DNA of 8,016 nucleotides from positions 1-8,016 of the forward strand of contig JAAYSW010000037.1 in assembly GCA_012523875.1 (NCBI GenBank), read 5' to 3'. Below the pieces are notes generated by a model. It ran no database searches. It was given only the letters and a program-made list of their open reading frames with translations, and was not told the origin of the DNA. A program made the position numbers and the translations under genes. Shown piece by piece: positions 1 to 6,595 of the stretch. This stretch comes from Clostridiales bacterium. Its GTDB lineage: Bacteria > Bacillota > Clostridia > Oscillospirales > Ruminococcaceae. Position 1 is the first letter of the stretch. Each line of letters starts with the position of its first letter.

Positions 1-299
1 TAGAGTTTTTGCACACTATTTTCAAGGAAGTAATAGTGAATAACATAAGGTATAATCAGTCCAAGTAAGAGAGTTATTAACAGCATTAGTGAAAGGGTTT
101 TCGTTACAAGGAATATTCCTATTGTGATAAATAAAAGCATAGCAAAAAGGCATGTAACAATTAGATGTATTAAACGTTCATGTTGCATAAATTTTATTTG
201 TATTAAATGCCTATGAATAAACCTATCATAATCATGCTCATCATCACTATTTATTATATCCTCGATATATTTAATATAATCATTAAGATATCTTTTCAT
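1..299 (-). CDS. Small two-helix membrane protein, unknown function (3' end cut by window edge)
   Basis: An open frame on the minus strand starts at ATG 299-297 and stays open to base 1, giving 99 complete codons. The last two bases (TA) could begin a stop or a Tyr codon, so the end is not seen. The protein opens MKRYLNDYIKYIEDI, a charged N-terminal stretch of about 40 residues with a His/Glu-rich patch (IKFMQHERLIHLIV, about 35-48). Two hydrophobic segments follow (about 43-65 and 69-89), ending in PYVIHYYFLENSVQKL. This looks like a membrane hairpin with a cytoplasmic N-terminus. From memory it resembles short uncharacterised Clostridia proteins with a QHERLIHLIVT-like motif, but I cannot name a function. 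An in-frame ATG at 329 would add ten residues, but it lies only 2 bases from the predicted -10 box, so 299 is preferred. The gene is divergent from the xyloglucanase gene. Confidence 0.75.
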   Translation of the reverse strand, partial: MKRYLNDYIKYIEDIINSDDEHDYDRFIHRHLIQIKFMQHERLIHLIVTCLFAMLLFITIGIFLVTKTLSLMLLITLLLGLIIPYVIHYYFLENSVQKL

Positions 300-306
300 A
301 CTAAAA

Positions 307-311
307 TCACC
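307..311 (-). promoter_or_regulatory. Ribosome binding site deciding the start at 299
   Basis: GGTGA on the minus strand lies 7 bases before the ATG at 299. The alternative in-frame ATG at 329 has no purine-rich site before it and nearly abuts the -10 box, so this site supports the shorter protein. Confidence 0.55.
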
Positions 312-330
312 GTTTAAATTTATTTTCATA

Positions 331-359
331 ATTATAGCATATTTATATCTTAAAAGCAA
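331..359 (-). promoter_or_regulatory. Sigma-A-type promoter of the left membrane-protein gene
   Basis: On the minus strand, TTGCTT (354-359) and a perfect TATAAT (331-336) are separated by 17 bases. The predicted transcript start would fall near 324, downstream of the ATG at 329 and upstream of the ATG at 299. Confidence 0.65.
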
Positions 360-385
360 TTAAAAATAATGTTTTTTATAACCCC

Positions 386-414
386 TTGACTATTTAGTTT
401 GAAAATATTATAAT
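386..414 (+). promoter_or_regulatory. Sigma-A-type promoter of the GH74 gene
   Basis: TTGACT (386-391) and TATAAT (409-414) are spaced by exactly 17 bases, one mismatch from consensus overall. Transcription would start near 421, leaving a short leader with an AAGGAGAGG ribosome binding site (436-444) before the ATG at 453. The -35 box is 26 bases from that of the divergent left gene. I see no convincing operator palindrome in between. Confidence 0.75.
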
Positions 415-452
415 AAAATTATTAATATTGACGAAAAGGAGAGGGAATTTTT

Positions 453-2921
453 ATGAAGAATCATATCAAAAAGTTTATGTCATTACTAATTGCGACAATT
501 ATGATTTTAACAGTATTAGCTGTAACTCCGATTTATGCTGAAGAATCCCAAATTCCACAAATGGAATGGGGCAGGCTTCCAATTGGGGGCGGTGGTTTTG
601 TTTCGGGGATAGTTACGGGACAAAAGGCTATGTATTTAAGAACAGATGTGGGTGGTGCCTATCGATATGAGGAAGGGAAGTGGATTCAGCTTCTAAGTGG
701 CATATCCGAGGAGGATAGAGGTTATCTGAGTGTTGAGAGCATTGCTATTGATCCTACTGATGATGATATAGTTTATATGTTTGCAGGCTGTAACTATTTC
801 AGTGATGCAAGAAGCGTAATCTTTCGTTCAACAGATGGTGGAAGAACTTTGGATACGGTTGACGTGAGTGATTACATAAGGACTCATGCAAATGGTCCAG
901 GTAGGCAAAATGGCGAAAGATTGGCTATTGACCCTAATAACACCAATGTACTTTATTGTGGCGGAAGAACAGGTGGGCTTATAAAAAGCACGGATTATGG
1001 TAAGACATGGGCAATGGTTGAAACACTTGATGTGATGGATACAGAAGTGAAGTGGCCAGAATGGACTGATTTAGTACTTAAGTCAACTAAAAATCAAAAC
1101 GGTATTTGCTCAGTTGTTGTGGATGTTAATGATTCAGATATTGTTTATGTTGCCGTTTCAAAAATAGGTGAAACTAATGTTTATGTAACAAGGGATGGTT
1201 GTAAAACATGGTCAGCTCTGGATGCAACGCTTCCTACAAATCTATATCCACAAAGATTAAAGCTAGATGCTAATAATGATTTGCTTATAATGTATTCTGA
1301 TGGAATTGCTTGTGACGGTTCAAAGGGTGCTGCATACAGATACGATACAAGAACAGGCGGTTTAACTGATATTAGCTTGCCGGGTGATCACCCTGTTGGC
1401 GATATAACTTCAATGAAAGATGATGCAAATAAGCTTGTTGCAACTACTTGTGGACGCTGGTGGACACAGGCTTGGTCTGATAACTGGGAAGAAAATTGCT
1501 ATGGCGATATTACCTTTGTATCAATCGACGGTGGTGCAACGTGGACACAAAACGATATTGGTGGTAAATATGGTTCAACAAATAGACTTTCTAATGGAGG
1601 ATTTACTTGGATATTTGGTAAGGCAATTCACTGGAGTGGTTGTATTGTTATAAACCCTAATAACGATAATCAGGTTTTTATAACTTCAGGTAATGGTGTA
1701 TTCTCAAGTGATAATATTTGGGATGAAGAACCTCAGTTTTATTTTAATTCACATGGTATTGAAGAAGTGGTAGCACTTGACCTTGTGAGTGTACCAGACG
1801 GTTATGTTTACTCTGCAATTGGCGACTATGATGGCTTTATACACAAGAATTTAACTGATTATGCACCTGTTCACAGCCCTAATTTAGGTTCTACATCGGC
1901 TATTGCATACTGTCCAAGTAATTCTGATATAATGGTTCGTGCGTCACTAAATGGTACATCAAGTCCAACTGCATACTATTCACTTGATGCTGGTGAAAGC
2001 TGGATTGCGTTAGGAGATGGGAAGAATTTATCTAATGGAAAGTGTGCAATTACAGAGCTTGCTGACGGAACATACAGGATTTTATGGAGTGGCGTTGAAG
2101 CTAATGAAACTTTCTATACAGATGATTTTGGTGCAACATGGACAAAATCTGCAGGAGTTGCTGGTAAGCTACATTTAGCAGTTGATTCTGAAAAGCCTAA
2201 CTATATTTATGCTGGTGGAAACGATAATAATCCATATGACCCTAATTACAAAAGCCATAATTTTCTATATGTAAGTGATGATTATGGTGCAACATTTGAA
2301 AAAAATATAATCTGTGAATACGATCAGGCAGAAGAATACGGTAGGATTGCATTCTCAACAGGTACTTCTGGTAAAGTGTTTGCCCCTGCTGGATATTATG
2401 GTTTGTGGGTTACAACTGACTATGGTAAGAATTTCAAGAAGTTTGATGATGTTCAGTATTGCTCAGCAGTTGGCGTTGGTAAGGCTAAAACTGAGGGTGA
2501 TCCTCTTACAATTTATATCTGGGGAGAGGCGAATGATACTGGAGTAAGAGGTATTTATCGCTCAACAGATGACGGTGAAACTTGGATAAGAATTAATGAT
2601 GATGAACACCAATTTGGTGGTCCGGGAAATGGTAAGTTCATAATTGGCGATATGAATACTTTCGGTACAGTATATATGAGTACAGTTGGTATGGGTATCG
2701 TTTACGGTAGGGAATCAGATGGAACACAGCCAGAAGATATTTTGGGTGATGTGAATGGCAATGGTGTGATTGATATTGCTGATATTATTACATTGAAAAA
2801 GCATCTTTTGAATGTAAAACCACTTAATTCCACACAGGCTAAGAGGGCTGACGTGAATAAAGATAAAAAGATTGATGCATTTGATTATATTAAAATAATG
2901 CAGATTCTAGTGAATAAATAG
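453..2921 (+). CDS. Secreted GH74 xyloglucanase with C-terminal type I dockerin
   Basis: This is a predicted extracellular beta-1,4-glucanase acting on the xyloglucan backbone, 822 residues. A Sec signal peptide is clear (basic MKNHIKK, hydrophobic core, likely cleavage after Ala29 in PIYA/EE). The catalytic region, about 36-755, is the GH74 double beta-propeller. Nine Asp-box-like motifs of the S/T-x-D-x-G-x-T-W type begin near residues 126, 179, 246, 357, 510, 556, 608, 654 and 704. The family motif RTDVGGAYR holds the expected catalytic Asp65. The second catalytic Asp is probably Asp458 in AIGDYDGF, placed by family pattern. Trp336-Trp337 (GRWW) matches a tryptophan pair linked to processivity in other GH74 enzymes. 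After a short linker, two calcium-binding dockerin repeats occupy 766-787 and 800-821. The protein has twelve Cys residues. It has its own promoter and terminator and no cohesin gene nearby. Xyloglucan as substrate is inferred from the family. Confidence 0.95.
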   Translation: MKNHIKKFMSLLIATIMILTVLAVTPIYAEESQIPQMEWGRLPIGGGGFVSGIVTGQKAMYLRTDVGGAYRYEEGKWIQLLSGISEEDRGYLSVESIAIDPTDDDIVYMFAGCNYFSDARSVIFRSTDGGRTLDTVDVSDYIRTHANGPGRQNGERLAIDPNNTNVLYCGGRTGGLIKSTDYGKTWAMVETLDVMDTEVKWPEWTDLVLKSTKNQNGICSVVVDVNDSDIVYVAVSKIGETNVYVTRDGCKTWSALDATLPTNLYPQRLKLDANNDLLIMYSDGIACDGSKGAAYRYDTRTGGLTDISLPGDHPVGDITSMKDDANKLVATTCGRWWTQAWSDNWEENCYGDITFVSIDGGATWTQNDIGGKYGSTNRLSNGGFTWIFGKAIHWSGCIVINPNNDNQVFITSGNGVFSSDNIWDEEPQFYFNSHGIEEVVALDLVSVPDGYVYSAIGDYDGFIHKNLTDYAPVHSPNLGSTSAIAYCPSNSDIMVRASLNGTSSPTAYYSLDAGESWIALGDGKNLSNGKCAITELADGTYRILWSGVEANETFYTDDFGATWTKSAGVAGKLHLAVDSEKPNYIYAGGNDNNPYDPNYKSHNFLYVSDDYGATFEKNIICEYDQAEEYGRIAFSTGTSGKVFAPAGYYGLWVTTDYGKNFKKFDDVQYCSAVGVGKAKTEGDPLTIYIWGEANDTGVRGIYRSTDDGETWIRINDDEHQFGGPGNGKFIIGDMNTFGTVYMSTVGMGIVYGRESDGTQPEDILGDVNGNGVIDIADIITLKKHLLNVKPLNSTQAKRADVNKDKKIDAFDYIKIMQILVNK

Positions 2922-2956
2922 ATTTTACTGAATTAAGTATTATTTTATAATTTTTT

Positions 2957-2991
2957 ACAGCAAGGAGAATATTCTCTTTGCTGTTTCTTAT
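2957..2991 (+). terminator. Intrinsic terminator after the GH74 gene
   Basis: A hairpin of about 12 bp (ACAGCAAGGAGA pairing with TCTCTTTGCTGT, one G-U pair) has an ATAT loop and is followed by a T-rich tail (TTTCTTATT). It begins 36 bases after the stop codon and separates the GH74 transcript from the phosphofructokinase gene. Confidence 0.8.
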
Positions 2992-3018
2992 TATAACGAC
3001 TTAAATCGTGGATAAGCA

Positions 3019-3047
3019 TTGTAATATTATTATTTTTTTGATATAAT
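3019..3047 (+). promoter_or_regulatory. Probable promoter of the phosphofructokinase gene
   Basis: TTGTAA (3019-3024) and a perfect TATAAT (3042-3047) have a 17-base spacer. The start would fall near 3054. A second TATAAT-like string near 3067 lacks a good -35 box. The AGGGG ribosome binding site (3079-3083) sits 7 bases before the ATG at 3091. Confidence 0.55.
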
Positions 3048-3090
3048 TAATAGAAGTACAATTATTATAATCTAAAAAAGGGGTTATGTT

Positions 3091-4314
3091 ATGAATATCG
3101 TTGTTGCATCTTCAGGTGGACCTACAAGTGCGATAAATTCATCTATTGCAGGTGTATATCTGGAGGCTACCAAGCATAGTAATATTAACAAAATTTATGG
3201 AGCATTAAATGGAATAGAAGGAATATTAGAAAACAGATTAGTTGATTTGAGGGAACAGCTAGGTAGTGGTGAGGATATAGATTTGTTAAGGCTCACACCA
3301 TCAACTGTTCTAGGTTCATGTAGATATAAGCTTCCGAAAGTAGAAGATGATGTTAGTGTTTATGAGGAAATAATTTCTCATTTCAAAGAATATGATATTG
3401 GTGCATTTTTCTATATTGGTGGTAATGATTCAATGGATACTGTTTGTAAGCTTTCAAGGTATATGAGTCAGAACAATATTGATATAAAAGCTATTGGTAT
3501 TCCTAAAACTATTGATAATGACCTTATGTACACTGACCATACACCTGGATTTGGTTCTGCCGCTAAATACGTTGCCGCTACAATAAAAGAAATAACTAGG
3601 GATAGTATGGTTTATAGTGCAAAATCTGTTACCATTGTTGAGATAATGGGACGCTATGCTGGTTGGCTAGCTGCTTCTTCATGCGTTTTAAGGGAGAGAG
3701 GGGAAACTGCCCCACATTTAATATATCTTCCCGAAGTTCCTTTTTCCACTGAAAAGTTTGTTGAAGATATTAAAGCTAAGCAAAAAGAACATAAGGCTGT
3801 GATTGTAGCAGTATCTGAAGGTATTAAAGCTGAAGAGGGTTGTTATGTAGCTGAATGTTACCAGTCAGGTGAAAATGATGCGTTTGGACATAAGTATCTC
3901 TCTGGCGTTGGGAAAATGCTTGAGGATTTAGTGAAAAAGGAAATTGGCTGTAAAGTGCGTTCTATCGAGTTAAATGTTATGCAGAGATGTAGTTCACATA
4001 TTGCATCAAAAACTGATATTGATGAGGCGGAAAGTATCGGCTCAAATGCTGTTTTAGCAGCACTTAATGGAGATACAGGTAAGATGATGGTTTTTGATCG
4101 AATATCTGATAATCCATATAGGATGGAAATAAAAACAGTAGATGTAGGTGGCGTTGCTAATCATGTAAAATACTTTCCTATTGAATGGATTAATGAAGAA
4201 AAAAACAATATAAAAGATGAGGCAATTCAATATTTCCTTCCATTGATACAGGGTGAGTTGAGTATTAAAATGGATAAAGGAATGCCTGTCCACTTTAGAA
4301 TAAAAAACATTTAA
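3091..4314 (+). CDS. pfp: Pyrophosphate-dependent 6-phosphofructokinase
   Basis: This cytoplasmic glycolytic enzyme (407 residues) reversibly phosphorylates fructose 6-phosphate to fructose 1,6-bisphosphate. PPi rather than ATP as phosphoryl donor is read from the active site. The N-terminal loop is SSGGPTSAINSS (7-18). The motif is GGNDS (110-114), with Asp113 where ATP enzymes carry Gly. The substrate loop is PKTIDND (138-144), with Lys139 where ATP enzymes have Gly; this Asp/Lys pair is the accepted mark of PPi-using enzymes. Asp142 is the expected catalytic base. MGR (186-188), SEG (242-244) and QRCSSH (298-303) are the usual fructose-phosphate contacts. The length fits the clostridial PPi-PFK group. 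It lies between two dockerin-enzyme genes on the same strand, with its own promoter but no visible terminator. The donor assignment is strong but inferred from sequence. Confidence 0.95.
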   Translation: MNIVVASSGGPTSAINSSIAGVYLEATKHSNINKIYGALNGIEGILENRLVDLREQLGSGEDIDLLRLTPSTVLGSCRYKLPKVEDDVSVYEEIISHFKEYDIGAFFYIGGNDSMDTVCKLSRYMSQNNIDIKAIGIPKTIDNDLMYTDHTPGFGSAAKYVAATIKEITRDSMVYSAKSVTIVEIMGRYAGWLAASSCVLRERGETAPHLIYLPEVPFSTEKFVEDIKAKQKEHKAVIVAVSEGIKAEEGCYVAECYQSGENDAFGHKYLSGVGKMLEDLVKKEIGCKVRSIELNVMQRCSSHIASKTDIDEAESIGSNAVLAALNGDTGKMMVFDRISDNPYRMEIKTVDVGGVANHVKYFPIEWINEEKNNIKDEAIQYFLPLIQGELSIKMDKGMPVHFRIKNI

Positions 4315-4340
4315 ATTTTAGAGCAATTGTACATATTTAC

Positions 4341-4369
4341 TTGACAAATGGCTGGAAAAATGAGATACT
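4341..4369 (+). promoter_or_regulatory. Promoter of the GH9 gene with extended -10
   Basis: A perfect TTGACA (4341-4346) is followed after 17 bases by GATACT (4364-4369). The TGA just before it (4361-4363) fits an extended -10 element that could compensate for the weaker box. A TATAAT at 4392-4397 has only a poor -35 (TTTATT). The AAGGAGG ribosome binding site (4403-4409) lies 7 bases before the ATG at 4417. Confidence 0.6.
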
Positions 4370-4416
4370 TTATTTAGTTATTATGAAAGGCTATAATTAA
4401 GTAAGGAGGGAACTAA

Positions 4417-6561
4417 ATGAAGCGAATAGTTAGCATAGCCATAGCATTGGCTATAACAATTGGAACTTCTATAACACTTGTTAGCTCATCGCCCGCTGAT
4501 AATAAGGTTGAGGCAGTTTCAGCAGGGACAAAGCATAATTATGTAGAAGCACTTCAAAAATCATTGTATTTCTACGAAGCACAACAGGCGGGGCCTTTGC
4601 CAGATTGGAATCGTGTTGAATGGCGTGCAGATGCAACAATGAATGACCATGTACTAGGTGGATGGTATGATGCGGGTGACCATGTAAAATTCAATCTTCC
4701 AATGGCTTATACGGCTGCAATGCTTGCGTGGGGCTTATATGAGTATGGGGATGGAATTGAAGCAAGTGGGCAAAGGATGATAATGGAAAGAAACCTTGAA
4801 TTTGCTTTGGATTATTTTGTTGATTGTGATCTAGGTGATAAGGTAGTTTATCAAATAGGGGACGGAATAGATGACCATGGTTGGTGGGGTGCTGCTGAGC
4901 TTTTAGAATATGTGATGGAAAGACCATATTTTACAACCGATGCATCATGCGTGGTGGGAGAAATGTCAGCTGCACTTGCTGCTGGTTATGCAGCACTCGA
5001 CGGAAGAACACCAAAAGCTGATACTTACCTTAAACACTCAAAAAGCCTGTTCGATTTGGCGGACACTGTAAGAAGTGATGAAAACTATACTGCTGCCAAC
5101 AATTTCTATACTTCACATAGTGGTTTTTGGGATGAGCTTTTCTGGGCTGCAAATTGGCTTTATATCGCAACTGGGGATCAGTACTATCTAGATAAAGCAA
5201 CATCATATATTCCAAACTTGGGTACGGAAATGGTTTCTAAGGAATTAAAATATACCTGGGCACATTGTTGGGATGATGTTCAACAAGGTGGTATGCTCTT
5301 ATATGCGAGAAACACAAATGATCCAACATATATAAAACAGGTTCAAAAGCATCTTGATTATATGACGGTTGGTTATGATGGGAATAGGATTACTACGCTT
5401 GATGGGGGACTTGTATATATTGATATATGGGGTTGCCTAAGATATGCTTGTAATGTTGGATTTATAGCAGCTGTTTATTGTGACACTGTAATCAGTGACT
5501 CTGTTTTGATTAATAGATATACTGATTTGTATGAAACACAAATTAATTATTGCTTAGGTGATAACCCAAACAATAGAAGCTATGTTGTAGGCTACGGAAA
5601 GGATTATCCAATTAATCCACATCATCGTTCAGCACATGGCACATGGGCTAATAGCATACAGAATCCCCCTGATAACAGGAATTTGCTCTATGGAGCATTA
5701 GTTGGTGGTCCAACACAGGCAGGGGATTATGAGGACAATAGGGAAAACTATATAAATAATGAGGTAGCAACGGATTATAATGCTGGATATACTGCTTTGC
5801 TTTGTAAAATGGTTAGCAAATATGGTGGTGAGCCATTAAAAGACTTTCCGCCTAAGATTGTAAACGCTGATCCAGAATTCTTTGTAGAAGCATCTGTTTC
5901 TAGGGCAACTAGTCAATCCTCAGTTGTAATAATGAATCTTACGAATCATTCAGCAGCACCGGCAAGAGTGGTTGATAATCTTTCATTTAATTATTATATG
6001 GATTTATCTGAAGTATTTGCTGCAGGACAAAATGTTAATGATGTATCTATTTTCGTGGATTATGATGAGAGTGGAATAGCAAAGGTTTCTGATTTACAAA
6101 AGTATGATGATTCAATATATTTTATAAATATTGCGATTGACGATGGCAGGTCTTTAATGCCAATTTCAGCACAACTTCATCAAACAGAGGTGCAGTTAAG
6201 GATAACCCTACCTAGTAACGCTGATTATTGGGATGCAGAAAATGATTATTCTAATCAAGGAATTATAGGTATTACGGAAGGAGTTATAACCGATAAAATA
6301 CCAGTTTATGAAAATGGAAAACTCATATTTGGTATTGAACCTGATGGAACAACCCCAGATGATTCACCCGTAGTTTCTGAGTTAAAGGGAGATATAAACT
6401 GCGATGGTAAAATAGCTATCAATGATATTATATTATTGAAACAATACATATTAAATGCTAAGAATCTTACCAAACAGGGTGGCAAAAATGCTGATATGAA
6501 TGATGATAAAAAAGTTAATTCACTTGACTTATCATTACTCATAAGAGAATTATTGATATAA
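4417..6561 (+). CDS. Secreted GH9 cellulase with CBM3c and C-terminal type I dockerin
   Basis: This predicted extracellular endo-beta-1,4-glucanase is probably processive, by analogy with GH9-CBM3c enzymes; 714 residues. The signal peptide has a hydrophobic core at about 4-23, with cleavage likely near 27-36 (AVSA/G is one option). The GH9 barrel spans about 40-470. Its Asp pair is in GGWYDAGDHVKF (Asp85, Asp88), the substrate-binding NPHHRSAHG motif is at 401-409, and the general acid is Glu449 in NNEVATDYNAGY. After a short EPLKDFPP linker, residues about 485-620 match CBM3c (FFVEASV, PARVVDNLSFNYY, DLSEVFAAG, NADYWDAENDYS), a module that usually feeds chains to the GH9 cleft rather than anchoring tightly. 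An acidic/Pro linker leads to two dockerin repeats (659-680 and 693-714) ending at the C-terminus. The first repeat has Ala667 and the second Asn701 at a usual Asp calcium position. It follows the PPi-PFK gene by 102 bases. Confidence 0.97.
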   Translation: MKRIVSIAIALAITIGTSITLVSSSPADNKVEAVSAGTKHNYVEALQKSLYFYEAQQAGPLPDWNRVEWRADATMNDHVLGGWYDAGDHVKFNLPMAYTAAMLAWGLYEYGDGIEASGQRMIMERNLEFALDYFVDCDLGDKVVYQIGDGIDDHGWWGAAELLEYVMERPYFTTDASCVVGEMSAALAAGYAALDGRTPKADTYLKHSKSLFDLADTVRSDENYTAANNFYTSHSGFWDELFWAANWLYIATGDQYYLDKATSYIPNLGTEMVSKELKYTWAHCWDDVQQGGMLLYARNTNDPTYIKQVQKHLDYMTVGYDGNRITTLDGGLVYIDIWGCLRYACNVGFIAAVYCDTVISDSVLINRYTDLYETQINYCLGDNPNNRSYVVGYGKDYPINPHHRSAHGTWANSIQNPPDNRNLLYGALVGGPTQAGDYEDNRENYINNEVATDYNAGYTALLCKMVSKYGGEPLKDFPPKIVNADPEFFVEASVSRATSQSSVVIMNLTNHSAAPARVVDNLSFNYYMDLSEVFAAGQNVNDVSIFVDYDESGIAKVSDLQKYDDSIYFINIAIDDGRSLMPISAQLHQTEVQLRITLPSNADYWDAENDYSNQGIIGITEGVITDKIPVYENGKLIFGIEPDGTTPDDSPVVSELKGDINCDGKIAINDIILLKQYILNAKNLTKQGGKNADMNDDKKVNSLDLSLLIRELLI

Positions 6562-6563
6562 GA

Positions 6564-6593
6564 AAAATGGAAAGCGAAATCGCTTTCCATTTT
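6564..6593. terminator. Bidirectional intrinsic terminator between convergent genes
   Basis: A perfect 13-bp inverted repeat (AAAATGGAAAGCG / CGCTTTCCATTTT) has a 4-base AAAT loop. It begins 2 bases after the GH9 stop and ends 2 bases before the stop of the minus-strand HD gene. The arms supply T-runs on both strands (TTTTATTTAT on plus, TTTTTC on minus), so it should stop transcripts from both sides. Confidence 0.85.
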
Positions 6594-6595
6594 AT

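Noticed and set aside
329..329. Upstream ATG giving a ten-residue longer left membrane protein
   Set aside because: It almost touches the -10 box and has no ribosome binding site, while the ATG at 299 has GGTGA at proper spacing.
391..399. TATTTAGTT shared by the GH74 promoter (391-399) and the GH9 leader (4371-4379) as a possible common operator
   Set aside because: It is a 9-base AT-rich word in AT-rich DNA and lies at different positions relative to the two promoters, so chance is the simpler reading.
3056..3063. GTACAATT near the PFK transcript start, with its reverse complement at 4325-4332 upstream of GH9
   Set aside because: It is only 8 bases long, in opposite orientation, and placed differently relative to the promoters, with no further matching around it.
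4054..4293. Open frame on the minus strand inside the phosphofructokinase gene
   Set aside because: It is fully antisense to a conserved coding region, has low-complexity composition and no recognisable family. It is a shadow frame.
4691..5215. Two minus-strand open frames inside the GH9 gene
   Set aside because: Both lie opposite the conserved catalytic domain and have no plausible start context or domain.
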